NCBI RefSeq assembly: GCF_000332295.1
Contig: NZ_KB235930.1
Location: 3,127,895 to 3,191,894, forward strand
Direction: 5' to 3'
From: Fortiea contorta PCC 7126
GTDB taxonomy: Bacteria; Cyanobacteriota; Cyanobacteriia; Cyanobacteriales; Nostocaceae
DNA length: 64,000 nucleotides
Of this stretch, positions 18,523 through 28,400 are shown one piece after another; position 1 is the stretch's first letter; every line of letters starts with the position of its first letter. Position numbers and translations under genes: made by a program. The notes under the pieces are model-generated. The model was not told the DNA's origin and did not search any database. It saw only the letters and a list, made by a program, of their open reading frames with translations.

Positions 18523-19644
18523 ATGATGATGGCGAAGCTTGATTATTCAGTGTTTCAACGCATCACCAGTGCAAATTTGCTGCGTAAGGTGTGCTTAGTA
18601 GCCTTGAGTTTACCGTTTCTGGTGTCTACCACTAGTTCAGTGGTTGCGAGAGATCATGAGAATGCGACCGGATCGTACGCAATTGGACTTTGGGGCGATC
18701 TACCATACTCGGAGGCGCAGGAGGTTGGTGTCACAAGACTAATCCAAGACATGAATTCGCAGAAACTTAGTTTCACAGTCCATGATGGCGATCTTAAAGC
18801 TGGTTCTAACAGCCTCTGCGACAACGCGCTGTACGCAAAGGCCCTTGACTACTTCAACGCTCTGGAGGCGCCAGCAATTTTCACACCTGGTGATAATGAT
18901 TGGACTGACTGCGATCGCCCTTCCAATGGCGGTTTTAATTCGCGTGAGCGGCTCGATTACGAGCGTTTGGTGTTTTTTAGTACAAATTTTTCTTTGGGGC
19001 AACGTCGGCTAGCTCAGGAAGTGCAGACAGCGCCGCTGTGTCTTGGTGTCAATGGCCCAGTGCCCTGTATCGAAAACCGCCGCTGGACAATCGGCAAAGT
19101 TACTTATGCGACGCTTAACATCCAAGGTTCATGCAATAACCTGTGCGACACAGCCCCTGACCCAGAGGAGTATGCGGCGAGAAACACAGCCACTATTGCA
19201 TGGATGAAAGAAACCTTTGCAGTGGCAAAGAAACGCAACTCGGCAGCGGTCATGTTGATTTCCCAAGCTAATCCGGGATGGGATCAATCCGATCCGACCA
19301 GAGCGCCTCTGCGTGACCCGAAAACGCTCGTGCAAACTGATGCACAGCCTGACGGTTTCAAGGACTTTTTATTAGCATTGCGTGATGAGGTCATCGCTTT
19401 CCGTAAACCGATTGCATACGTGCATGGTGACTCCCACTACTACCGCATCGACAAGCCATTTCTCGATGTTCAAGGCAGGCGACTTGAGAATTTCACTCGT
19501 GTCGAGACATTTGGTAACAATCAGGCGAACGAGACTAACGATGTACAGTGGCTCAAAGTGACCGTCAATCCCCGGACTCGTGAGGTTTTTTCATATCAAC
19601 CACAGATTGTTCCCAGTAATCGAGTAGCGGTGCCAGCACCGTAA
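18523..19644 (+). CDS. Exported metallophosphoesterase-like protein
   Basis: A 373-residue protein with an N-terminal signal sequence (LLRKVCLVALSLPFLVSTTSSVVARD, about 20-45). It then shows calcineurin-like metallophosphatase blocks: LWGDLPYSE (about 57), VHDGDLKAGS (about 86), TPGDNDWTDC (about 124), QANPGWD (about 248) and HGDSHYYRID (about 305). Asp/Asn/His residues of these blocks would bind two metals. Paired cysteines suggest disulfides and a periplasmic location. The substrate is unknown. Codons look more GC-rich than in neighbouring genes, a possible sign of transfer. GAGG just upstream supports the start at the ATG cluster. Confidence 0.72.
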   Translation: MMMAKLDYSVFQRITSANLLRKVCLVALSLPFLVSTTSSVVARDHENATGSYAIGLWGDLPYSEAQEVGVTRLIQDMNSQKLSFTVHDGDLKAGSNSLCDNALYAKALDYFNALEAPAIFTPGDNDWTDCDRPSNGGFNSRERLDYERLVFFSTNFSLGQRRLAQEVQTAPLCLGVNGPVPCIENRRWTIGKVTYATLNIQGSCNNLCDTAPDPEEYAARNTATIAWMKETFAVAKKRNSAAVMLISQANPGWDQSDPTRAPLRDPKTLVQTDAQPDGFKDFLLALRDEVIAFRKPIAYVHGDSHYYRIDKPFLDVQGRRLENFTRVETFGNNQANETNDVQWLKVTVNPRTREVFSYQPQIVPSNRVAVPAP

Positions 19645-19674
19645 TACTAAGTAAGTCGGTGTAAATAATTAAAG

Positions 19675-19708
19675 GTTCGTAGTGAAGACTAAAGTCCTCA
19701 CTACGAAC
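19675..19708. repeat. Dispersed palindrome, possible terminator
   Basis: GTTCGTAGTGAAGACT and its inverse (one mismatch, two-base loop) lie 31 bp past the phosphoesterase stop. This family of short palindromes is common in Nostoc-type genomes. It could serve as a terminator, but no T-run follows. Confidence 0.7.
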
Positions 19709-19774
19709 TGAATGCCAATATTTTTACATCACATAGTTCAGTTTTTCCCAGTCGCTCTACTTACGGCTGTTCAG

Positions 19775-20113
19775 CTAATTACTGGGGAATAGAAGGGGAG
19801 TATCGAGAATGTGGAAATGGATCAATACCAGAATTACTAGGGTATAGATAGTTGAAGAAGCTAAACCCATAATTAACTCTTTTTTGAGGTTACGTTGTTT
19901 GGGTTCTCCTTGCACAACTTCTTGTAGACCTAGTTGCATTAACAAAATCCCCACAATGTTCGATAACCAGTAACCGATGATTGAACAAGGGATGAGTAAA
20001 TTTGGGGAAATCAAACTACACAGATATCCAAACCCATAAGCCACAGGTAGATTGAAAATTAGGTCATTCCACCAAGACATTGGTGAGAGCAAAAATCCAA
20101 TCACCAGCAGCAA
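19775..20113 (-). CDS. Small membrane protein of unknown function
   Basis: A 112-residue hydrophobic protein with three or four membrane segments (LLLVIGFLLSP, FNLPVAYGFGYLCSLI, IIGYWLSNIVGILLMQLG, IYTLVILVLIHFHI) and a charged loop QGEPKQRNLKKE near residue 70. The only usual start is TTG at 20113. The frame stays open for about 120 bases further upstream, encoding plausible residues (...ILKKVRGG directly before the TTG) but without ATG, GTG or TTG. The true N-terminus is therefore uncertain, and the upstream part may have lost its start codon. No family recognised. Confidence 0.5.
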   Translation of the reverse strand: MLLVIGFLLSPMSWWNDLIFNLPVAYGFGYLCSLISPNLLIPCSIIGYWLSNIVGILLMQLGLQEVVQGEPKQRNLKKELIMGLASSTIYTLVILVLIHFHILDTPLLFPSN

Positions 20114-20471
20114 TCCGCCTCTAACTTTTTTCAGAATAATTCCTAAGTTCCCTCTCGCTGACGCCGTAGGTGTTTGCTGCTCAGTAAGGAGTTCTTGTGT
20201 AATGTCTAATTTAGAACTAAAAGCCTGTGTATTTTTCAGAGTAAAATACTATAAATTGATAGTTTAAATGTAGTTTAATATAAAAGTTGTTCAAAAGTCA
20301 AAATTTTAGTACATTATTCCGATAAACTTATCGTACTTTAAATGAAAAGCAAAGTCCAAGTTTTTTGTAGAGACGAAGCAAAAGCAACGTCTCCACCACA
20401 GGATTGGTAATTAAATCGGTAGAAATTCTGGGCGAGTGAAAAGCGAACCGTCAATAAATCCCGTATTCTCC
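20114..20471. other. Intergenic region with dispersed repeats
   Basis: About 360 bp. The first 120 bp may be the eroded 5' end of the membrane-protein gene. A GTAGAGACG-type inverted repeat is at 20367-20396. No RNA gene seen. Confidence 0.5.
20367..20396. repeat. Dispersed GTAGAGACG-type inverted repeat
   Basis: Same structure and loop sequence as the copy at 16467-16496, with one mismatch in the right arm (CGTCTCCAC). Confidence 0.75.
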
Positions 20472-21083
20472 TCACTTCTGAGCAAGAATCGCGTAAATTT
20501 CTCGTTTAACCTCCTCTAGTAATTCCTTGACGCGGTTCATCCGCTCTACATTTCCACTGCGAGCTACTTGCACTACGACACTAGCCAACTCTGTAGCTAC
20601 ATTCCGCAACTCAATAAACTCCTGCGGTTTTTTGGCAAAGTTTTTGAAAGCATCCCAAGGCGAATCAGTATTTTCCTGTTGGGTGCGTTCAGCTAAAAAT
20701 TGTCTACCCTCATCTGTGATTGTATAAACTCGCTTACCACCTTCTTGAGAACTCCTGAGATAACCACCCTCTTCTAGCATCTGCAGTGTGGGATAAACTG
20801 AACCGGGGCTGAGACGACGGAACCCGCCATAGCGAGTTTCCATTTCTTTAATCAGGTCGTAACCATGACTGGGATGTTCTGATAACAATTCCAGCAGAAT
20901 AAATTTGATGTCCCCTTTCCGATTTCGGTATTCATCTTTCCAGCCACGACCAAACATTTCCTCGCCATGACCCCTCCCATGATGTTTGCCATGCTGGAAC
21001 CAATGACTGACAAAACATGAGTCATTTTCATCAACTCCCACCCACGCAGGTATGGGAAACCGAGAACGAAAGTGTCTAAACAT
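20472..21083 (-). CDS. PadR-family transcriptional regulator
   Basis: A 203-residue regulator, using the ATG at 21083; a TTG at 21101 would add six residues. An unusual His/Gly-rich N-terminus (HGKHHGRGHGEE, about 31-42) precedes the PadR winged helix: FILLELLSEHPSHGYDLIKEMETRYGG, GSVYPTLQMLEEGGYL and KRVYTITDEGRQFL (about 60-140). The C-terminal helical part should mediate dimerisation. The His-rich segment could bind metal. Two CGATATATCG sites lie just upstream, as expected for an autorepressor. The controlled gene may be itself or an unlinked exporter; no transporter is adjacent. Confidence 0.88.
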   Translation of the reverse strand: MFRHFRSRFPIPAWVGVDENDSCFVSHWFQHGKHHGRGHGEEMFGRGWKDEYRNRKGDIKFILLELLSEHPSHGYDLIKEMETRYGGFRRLSPGSVYPTLQMLEEGGYLRSSQEGGKRVYTITDEGRQFLAERTQQENTDSPWDAFKNFAKKPQEFIELRNVATELASVVVQVARSGNVERMNRVKELLEEVKREIYAILAQK

Positions 21084-21113
21084 AATTGCATCTCTAATCA
21101 ACTTTCTCTACTA

Positions 21114-21150
21114 TACGATATATCGGAATAAAATACGATATATCGGAATA
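21114..21150. promoter_or_regulatory. Paired operator sites upstream of padR
   Basis: A 17-bp sequence, TACGATATATCGGAATA, occurs twice (21114-21130 and 21134-21150). Each contains the perfect palindrome CGATATATCG. The 20-bp spacing puts both sites on the same helix face, 31 bp from the ATG at 21083. Confidence 0.65.
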
Positions 21151-21173
21151 TTACTTTTATATTAATAGTGCAA

Positions 21174-21205
21174 AAAAAACGTAGAGATGCATCTCTACGT
21201 TTTTT
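21174..21205 (-). terminator. Palindromic terminator downstream of the lipoprotein gene
   Basis: A 32-bp perfect palindrome centred at 21189/21190: A-tract, ACGTAGAGATGCATCTCTACGT, T-tract. On the minus strand it lies about 47 bp after the stop of the gene at 21253 and ends in a T-run. It is symmetrical and could act in both directions. Confidence 0.6.
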
Positions 21206-21252
21206 ACGGCTATTATTTTGGAGGCACAGCATCCTTGTGCCCGGTACATAAT

Positions 21253-22137
21253 TTAACGACGTCTGCGACCGAAACCAGTTGAACGACGGGGAGAAGAACT
21301 ACGTCCACTACCAAAACTACCGCTGCTGGGGCTACGTCTCACTGAGCTAGAACTACCAGAAGGACTTAATTCGCTACCACCAAAACCAGAACCACTGGGG
21401 CGGTTGACGTTACTACGAGGTGTGGTGCGGATAGTGGAATTGCTAGGAGAAGACCTTCTCAACGTCCCTGTGGTGCGGAAAGCAGTGCGGTTTCTCACGG
21501 CTGCGGGCGGCTCGTTGTAGCGACTGCGGTAGCTGGAGACCGCTTGGTCATAGCTGCTACCATATCCACCATAGCCACTCAAAACCTGTCCTGGTTGATA
21601 AACAGGAGGTACGTAGTATTGAGGTCTAAATAAAAGACTACCAATGGCTTGACCCGCCAAATTACCAGCTACAGCGCCAGCAAAAGGTGCCCAGAAGTTA
21701 GATTCTTGGCGAACTACTACTGTTTCTTTTTGTCCGGTTTGGGGGTTTGTGACATTCTCCGTCACATTATGGACATACTCAATTTTAAAATCTTCCGTCA
21801 GGTATAAAGCTGGCTGTCCATTTTCTACCTTCAAGAAGGTTTTATCACCAGCTTTGATTTGTTCATCTGTCAAGCGGGCCATTTGTAACTTTTCAGTTTT
21901 AAAAGTTGGGGGCTGAGAGTTGATTAAAAACAGCGTGTATTCCCCAGAAGCATCATCATAAGTTGCTTGTTGAACTTGATATTGACCATCGTTTAATTTA
22001 GTGGCAGCATTGCTTTGACTAACATTTCTAGTTGGCGATGTGGTTTGCTCGGAACCGCCACCGCAAGCAACAGTTGTCAAGCACAAACTTAAAGTTAAAA
22101 CAACGATTGTAAATCTACGCAGTACGTTCATGATCAT
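21253..22137 (-). CDS. Predicted lipoprotein with Ser/Arg/Gly-rich C-terminus
   Basis: A 294-residue protein. A lipoprotein signal ends in TTVACGGG, with the cysteine at about residue 25. A middle region (about 45-150) has short beta-like stretches (QYQVQQATYDDASGEYTLFLIN). A small-residue hydrophobic segment, APFAGAVAGNLAGQAIGSLLF (about 150-170), may cross or sit on a membrane. The last 100 residues are low complexity (Ser, Arg, Gly, Pro), ending FGRRRR. Likely a cell-envelope protein of unknown function. The DUF1517 gene precedes it by 70 bp on the same strand, suggesting one operon. Confidence 0.62.
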   Translation of the reverse strand: MIMNVLRRFTIVVLTLSLCLTTVACGGGSEQTTSPTRNVSQSNAATKLNDGQYQVQQATYDDASGEYTLFLINSQPPTFKTEKLQMARLTDEQIKAGDKTFLKVENGQPALYLTEDFKIEYVHNVTENVTNPQTGQKETVVVRQESNFWAPFAGAVAGNLAGQAIGSLLFRPQYYVPPVYQPGQVLSGYGGYGSSYDQAVSSYRSRYNEPPAAVRNRTAFRTTGTLRRSSPSNSTIRTTPRSNVNRPSGSGFGGSELSPSGSSSSVRRSPSSGSFGSGRSSSPRRSTGFGRRRR

Positions 22138-22207
22138 TGCATTAGTATCCTATATTTGAGCTTAACAATTTCTCGATGTCGGTAGTAAGTACGGTCTACA
22201 CTACCAA

Positions 22208-22801
22208 TTACAATGGAATTAGTTCTGGGTAATATTGCAACACTTGATCGTTAGTGAGTTCGTCACCTAACTGTGCTGGAGAAAAATGCACTTGAATAGC
22301 GCGGAGTTTATTTTTGTAGTGTAAATTGATTAAGGCTTTCAATGCTTCTTTGAGGGCTTGAATATTAGAAAGATCAGTTTCTAAATCTGGCACTTCTCCT
22401 TCATAAGCTACCGTAATCATGATCACGATGTTACGTGTCACAGGTATTGATAAAGGTTCATTAGCGCCTAAAGGAGAACTAACATCAATATCAGCCCCAT
22501 ATCTTTGAGCAGAATCAGTAAATAAATCGTTCACATAATCTCCTGCTTCCCCTTCATCCCAAAAAACATCACCTTCATTTGCTGAAGAAGTCCAGTATTC
22601 ATCGTACTGCAAAAGTGTTTGGCTAATTTCTACTAACTCTTCTCCTAAAATTTGCAAGTCGCCATCAGCTTCAATTGCTGCTCTCCCAGCACTGTTTAAT
22701 ACACCTAAAATTGGAGCTATTTCTGCTCCTCCTAGGTGTAGAAACAAGCGACAGACAACGTAGCGAGTGCGACCAATCATTTTGTTAAAAATATTGCTCA
22801 T
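22208..22801 (-). CDS. DUF1517-family protein
   Basis: A 197-residue protein matching DUF1517 as I know it from cyanobacteria and plastids: a central VTRNIVIMITVAYEGEVPDLETDL block (about 121-144), then ALKEALKALINLHYKNKLRAIQVHFSP (about 150-176), and a typical YPELIPL end. Most DUF1517 proteins carry an N-terminal membrane segment; this one has only a mildly hydrophobic start (YVVCRLFLHLGG). Role unknown. It is followed 70 bp later by the lipoprotein gene. Confidence 0.75.
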   Translation of the reverse strand: MSNIFNKMIGRTRYVVCRLFLHLGGAEIAPILGVLNSAGRAAIEADGDLQILGEELVEISQTLLQYDEYWTSSANEGDVFWDEGEAGDYVNDLFTDSAQRYGADIDVSSPLGANEPLSIPVTRNIVIMITVAYEGEVPDLETDLSNIQALKEALKALINLHYKNKLRAIQVHFSPAQLGDELTNDQVLQYYPELIPL

Positions 22802-22852
22802 ATTTTCCTCTATTGGTTATTAGTTATTTGTTATTTGCACCTTGATGTAATT

Positions 22853-24415
22853 TCATCCTTCATAATGACAACTTTTGAGAAAATCGATCACTATATTTAG
22901 AGCAGGGAAGACGGGTGCGGCTGAGTCACTGGATGGGTCATCGAAGAATGTCCCAAAACTATGAAAACTATTAGTTAATTTTTTACCAAAGTGCCGGTGA
23001 TCGTGTATAGTAAGCGGCTGACCGCTAGAGTTGGTGAGTATCATCTGGGTTGGTGATTGAAAAAAGCTCAGTTTGGTAGCTATTTCTAGATGTTTCTTCA
23101 TCTCTTGGCTATTTTGAGATTGATTCTTAGCTTGCTCGATCAGAGCATGAAGTTGCTTCACCCGATGGGGTGTTTTTAGTTCCAAGTGAGATATATCTTG
23201 ACTCATAATCATTTCTACCACCTTGTGAATGCTTTGTTGCGTGCTGGTGGCATCTTTAAAAGGCAAAATCGCCATATAAGCTGTTGGTAATAAGGCGGCG
23301 TCGCTGTCTAATCGGAAAATGAAAATAGTCCGGCGTTGGCTGATTTCTATGTCTGGTGGTTGTTTGAGGTATTGGTATTCACGGGAAATTTGATAATAGA
23401 CGCCGGCGAGAGCAAAGTTGGCTTCGTGTTCGAGGATGGTATCAACGATAATGCGGATGGTGGGCGGAGTTTGATTAAAAAACTCTTTTACGTCTTCGGT
23501 GTTAAACTTTTGGATGATGGAGCGATCGCCAATCGATGATAAGTCTACCCATTCGCAAGTCATACCTTCGGTTTTCAGTCCAAATCTAGCAGTAGCGTAA
23601 AGTTTTGCTCCGGTTAAGGTTGCTCCGGTTAAATCTGCGCCTACCCATTCGGCTTTGATTAATCTCGCTTGAGTTAAGTTGGCGTGCACTAAACTGCTGT
23701 TGGTGAGATTCGCATGACTCAGATCTGTTCCCATTAAGGTAGCACCACTCAATTTCGCGCCGCTTAAATCTGCACCGCTGAGATTCGCCCCACTTAAGTC
23801 AGCCCAACGGAGATTGGCGCCGCTTAGATCTGCACCGCTGAGATTAGCATGGTTGAGACGGGCTTGTCTGAGTTCGGCTTCGCGCAAGTTTGCGCCGCTG
23901 AGGTCTGTACGACACATATCAGCGGTGTTGAGGTTCGCCATCTCTAAGTTGACTCCTGTCAAGGAACCGCCTCTTAAGGTGGCTTCACTCAAGTTAGCGC
24001 GACTGAGATTTGCTTGTCGCAGTTTCGCTTCTCGTAAATCAGCGCCGGTGAGGTTAGCTGCAGATAAATCAGCGCGACTGAGTTCGGCGCGAATTAACTC
24101 AGCGCGGATTAAGGAAGCGCCTCGCAGTTGAGCGCGACTGAAATCGGCGCGGATCAAATTAGCGACGTTCATACTGCTATTGTTGAGGATGGCACCACTA
24201 AGATTTGCACCACTGAGTCTAGCAACATTCAGTTTGGCATGACTTAAATTAGCTTCACTGAGATTTGCACCGCTGAAGTTGATTACACTTAAGTTAGCTT
24301 GGCTAAGATTGATGCCGTTGAGTTTTACACCGCTCAAGTTGGCTTCAGACAGGTCAGCACCCGTGAAATCTCTGATTCCCGCTGCGTATTTTTCTAACAA
24401 TTCTTCTACATTCAT
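22853..24415 (-). CDS. Large pentapeptide-repeat protein with unassigned C-terminal domain
   Basis: A 520-residue protein. Residues about 19-275 are some 50 consecutive A(D/N)LXX pentapeptides, which fold as a quadrilateral right-handed beta-helix. The remaining 240 residues have no repeats. They contain a charged segment FNTEDVKEFFNQTPP (about 292), a core with IFIFRLDSDAALLPTAYMAI, and a helical end. Pentapeptide proteins act in DNA mimicry, scaffolding or lipid/thylakoid organisation; none can be chosen here. The C-terminal domain is the informative part for finding homologues. Transcribed away from tyrA. Confidence 0.88.
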   Translation of the reverse strand: MNVEELLEKYAAGIRDFTGADLSEANLSGVKLNGINLSQANLSVINFSGANLSEANLSHAKLNVARLSGANLSGAILNNSSMNVANLIRADFSRAQLRGASLIRAELIRAELSRADLSAANLTGADLREAKLRQANLSRANLSEATLRGGSLTGVNLEMANLNTADMCRTDLSGANLREAELRQARLNHANLSGADLSGANLRWADLSGANLSGADLSGAKLSGATLMGTDLSHANLTNSSLVHANLTQARLIKAEWVGADLTGATLTGAKLYATARFGLKTEGMTCEWVDLSSIGDRSIIQKFNTEDVKEFFNQTPPTIRIIVDTILEHEANFALAGVYYQISREYQYLKQPPDIEISQRRTIFIFRLDSDAALLPTAYMAILPFKDATSTQQSIHKVVEMIMSQDISHLELKTPHRVKQLHALIEQAKNQSQNSQEMKKHLEIATKLSFFQSPTQMILTNSSGQPLTIHDHRHFGKKLTNSFHSFGTFFDDPSSDSAAPVFPALNIVIDFLKSCHYEG

Positions 24416-24498
24416 TAATGCTACCCCTCAAAGACCAACTTTAATAATTGCTAAAGTGTGCAGAAAATACGTCAAATAATGGATGCTCAAAATAAAAA

Positions 24499-25344
24499 AT
24501 GAAAATTGGTATTGTGGGACTTGGACTGATAGGTGGTTCTTTGGGTTTTGATTTGCGATCGCATAATCATTATGTTTTGGGGGTGAGTCGTCGGGAATCA
24601 ACTTGTCAAAAAGCGATCGCTCTGGGAAATGTTGATGAAGCTGCAGTTGATCTGTCTCTGCTAGCAACGGCGGATCTGGTATTTATTTGTACACCAATAT
24701 CGCTTATTGTTCCCCAAGTGGAGCAGTTGATCAATCACGTGTCGCCGTCAACGGTGATTACTGATGTCGGTTCAGTCAAAGCGCCGATTGTTGAGGCGAT
24801 TGCTCCTCTTTGGAAGCATTTCATTGGTGGTCATCCTATGGCGGGGACAGCAGATAGTGGTATAGAAGCTGCACAACGGCATTTATTTGTCAACAGACCT
24901 TATGTGTTGACGCCAGTGAGTACAACATCAGTAGAAGCGATCGCCCTTGTTGAGGAAATTGTGCGATCGCTCGGTGCTAAAATCTATTACTGTCAGCCAG
25001 AGCAGCATGACCGCGCTGTGAGTTGGATTTCTCATTTACCCGTCATGGTTAGCGGGGCATTAATCGCCGCTTGCATGGGTGAGACTGACTCTGATGTTTT
25101 ACAATTAGCGCAGAACTTAGCTAGCTCAGGTTTTCGAGACACTAGTCGTGTTGGCGGCGGTAATCCTGAATTAGGTGTAATGATGGCTCAGTACAATCGC
25201 TCCGCTTTACTGGCTTCATTGCAACAATATCGTCAAAATTTGGATGAAATCATCAATTTAATAGAACAAGAAAATTGGACAGCTTTAGAAGAGAAATTGC
25301 AACTCAACCAACAAGCCAGACCAGGATTTTTGGGTCATGACTGA
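24499..25344 (+). CDS. tyrA: Prephenate/arogenate dehydrogenase
   Basis: A 281-residue TyrA-family enzyme of tyrosine synthesis. It starts with the Rossmann motif GIVGLGLIGGSLGFDLR. The segment GVSRRESTCQKA after beta-2 carries basic residues at the place that favours NADP. Further blocks: TDVGSVKAPIVEAI (about 90), GGHPMAGTADSGIEAA (about 112-127) with the catalytic His, and HDRAVSWISHLPVMVSGAL (about 173-191). Cyanobacterial TyrA is generally an NADP-dependent arogenate dehydrogenase, so that specificity is inferred. Divergent from the pentapeptide gene. Confidence 0.92.
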   Translation: MKIGIVGLGLIGGSLGFDLRSHNHYVLGVSRRESTCQKAIALGNVDEAAVDLSLLATADLVFICTPISLIVPQVEQLINHVSPSTVITDVGSVKAPIVEAIAPLWKHFIGGHPMAGTADSGIEAAQRHLFVNRPYVLTPVSTTSVEAIALVEEIVRSLGAKIYYCQPEQHDRAVSWISHLPVMVSGALIAACMGETDSDVLQLAQNLASSGFRDTSRVGGGNPELGVMMAQYNRSALLASLQQYRQNLDEIINLIEQENWTALEEKLQLNQQARPGFLGHD

Positions 25345-25495
25345 ATTTGAGTAGATGAGGGTTTTAGTCTTATCTGAACCAGATTGGTCTATCAACACGT
25401 GGCGGTGAAAATTGAAAATAAATTTAGTGCACAAAACTGCATTGCTTTTTCACCCGTAATCATTAGATACTCCGTATATCTATGGAGTACATCTC

Positions 25496-28400
25496 ATGAA
25501 AACCACGCACTGGCTGAGTTGTTGGCAAATAGGACTCTTGACATTTACAGCAATAAATGGGTTTACCTACCAAACCCTAGCCCAGAGCGCTCCTAGCAAC
25601 ATTCAGCCAGACGCCACATTAGGTGCAGAATCATCACGAATCTTACAGAATTTTCAAGGGCTACCAGTCGAAGTAATTACAGGTGGCGCAACTCGCGGAA
25701 TTAACTTGTTTCACAGTTTGCGAGAATTCAACGTCAGCGAGGGACGGGGCGCTTATTTTTTTAGTCCTAGCGCAGATATTCAGAATATTTTGGCACGGGT
25801 GACGGGTACAAATCGCTCGGAAATATTAGGAACACTAGGAACATTTGGTGAATCGCAGCCCAATTTATTTTTGATTAATCCCAACGGAATTTTGTTTGGA
25901 CAGAATGCGAGTTTAGATGTAGAAGGTTCCTTTATCGGGACAACAGCGAACGGGGTAAAGTTTGAGAACCAGGGAGAATTTAGCGCGACTAATCCCGAAG
26001 CTGTACCATTGTTGACGATTAATCCTTCCGCGTTGTTTATGAATCGGATTAATCAAAGTGCCACAATCACTAATCAATCGCAAGCATTCGCTGGAAGCAA
26101 TCCATCAGGCGGAGATTCCTATGGTTTAAGAGTTCCAGATGGTCAAAGTTTGCTGCTTGTAGGCGGTAATATCCTCATGGATGGCGGTGCTTTAAGAGCT
26201 TACAGCGGAAGAGTTGAATTAGGTGGATTAGCTTCTCCCGGAACAGTTAATCTACTCTCAGATGGCAATAATTTGAGCTTGGGTTTTCCAGAAAACTCAG
26301 CATTCTCAGATGTCTTCCTAACCAATGAAGCTAGCATACGTGTAGAAGGTAGCGTTGGAGGTAGTATTACCATCAATGCACGCAATTTAGATGTTTTGCA
26401 AGGAAGTATGCTCAGTGCTGGTATTGGGTTTGGTTTAGGTACAGTCGATAGTCAGTCTGGAGATATTACACTCAATGCAGCAGAGAAAATTCAAGTCGGG
26501 CAATCAAGTAAAATTCAAAATGCCGTGGCTCCCTTTGCTACAGGAAAAAGTGGCAATATAAACATTACAACTGGTTCTTTATCTTTTACAGATGGTGCAA
26601 ATCTGTTTACTAGCTCCTTTGGACAGGGGAATGCAGGAGATGTAACAGTGCGTGCTAGAGATTCTGTTTCCCTTACAGGCACTAATACTGGTATTAGCAG
26701 TACCTTAGAATCGGGTAGTGTGGGTAAGGGTGGAAATATTAATATCAACGCCTCTTCCTTGCTAATTACCGATAGCGCTGAACTGCAAACCTTAGTTCGT
26801 CGAGCCTTACAAACCCAACCAGCAGCAAGAGGAGATGCAGGTAATGTCAATATTAAAGTAACTGGTGCTGTTGATATTGCTGGGGGTGGGATTTTTAGTA
26901 ACTTAGAACCAGGAACAGTCGGCAGTGGGGGTAATATTACCATCGATTCTGGTTCATTCTCATTACGAAATGATGCTACACTTTCTGCTTCAACTTTTGG
27001 GCAGGGAAATGCAGGAAATGTGACAATCAGTGCAAAAAATGCTGTTTCCCTTGTAGGTGGTGACATCTTCAGCACGATGGAAGCAGGAGGTGTGGGTAAA
27101 GGTGGCAACATTAACATCAATGCTGCTTCTTTGTCACTCACTGATGGCGCTCAACTGCTAACTGGTACTCGTGACGCATCTGCTACTCAACCAGCAGGAC
27201 AGGGGAATGCAGGTGATGTCAATATTACAGTGACTGGTGCTGTTGATATTTCTGGGACGAGAGGCATATTTCCTAGTGGGATTCGCAGCGACGTAGAAAC
27301 AGGAACAGTTGGCAATGGAGGTAACATTGTTATCGATTCTGGTTCATTTTCATTAAAAGATGGTGCTGCACTCACCACCTCAACCACTGGCAGAGGAAAC
27401 GCAGGAAATATTAATATTAAAGCTGGACAAATATCACTATTAAATGCATCGGGAATATATGCAAGTACTGATGGTGAAGGGAATGGAGGTACAGTTAACG
27501 TTAACACCAATAAATTAACTATACAAAATGGTTCATTTATTTTGACAGATACGCTATCTAATAGCACTGGCAGAGGGGGAAATATAACTGTTAACTCCAC
27601 AGAATCAATTGAAATAGCAGGAGTTTCAGAAGATAACAATTCCAGTGGCTTATATGCTCAAACGCGAGGTGCTGGAAGAGCGGGAGATATACAAGTTACA
27701 ACAAAACGTTTAACAGTCCGAGATGGGGGAACTATCTCAGGGGAAACAAGCAGTAGTGGTAAAGCAGGTGATTTAACAATTGATGCATCTGAATTAGTCG
27801 AAGTTATCGGCGGCGCACCAAATAATCTATTTTCTAGTGGGATTGATGTTGAAGTGGAAGAAAATGCATCTGGAGATGCAGGAAATCTGACGATTAATAC
27901 CAAGCATTTAGTATTAAGAGATGGAGCTTTTATCGCTGCTGACACAAGAGAAAATAGTAGGGGAAATGGAGGTCAGTTATTAATTAATGCAACTGACTCT
28001 GTAGAATTAATTGGCAGAACAGCAGATGGTGAAAATCCCACAGCCATTTCTGTTGATGTTATCAATGGTGGTACAGGAAATGCCGGAAATCTCACAATTA
28101 ATACTCAACGCTTAGTGATTCAAGATGGCGCCCAAGTAACAGCTAAAAACTTTGGCAGTGGTCAACCAGGGCAAATTATAATTAATGCTGGCGAATCTGT
28201 TGAAGTAATTGGTGGTAAAGATACACTCACGTTAATTAATGCTGTAGCTGGCCCCGATGCTACAGGGAAACCCGCAGATATTCGCATCAATACTAAACGC
28301 TTACTTCTTCAAGATGGTGGACAAATTGCGGCGTTAACTTTCGGAAAAATAGATGGTGGTAATATACAGATTAATGCTACTGACTCTATTGAAATCAGCA

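Noticed and set aside
23814-24131. Plus-strand frames inside the pentapeptide gene
   Set aside because: Antisense shadow of the repeat; no independent signals.
26515-27945. Minus-strand frames inside the exoprotein gene
   Set aside because: They are antisense shadows of a long repetitive gene with no ribosome site or recognisable domain.
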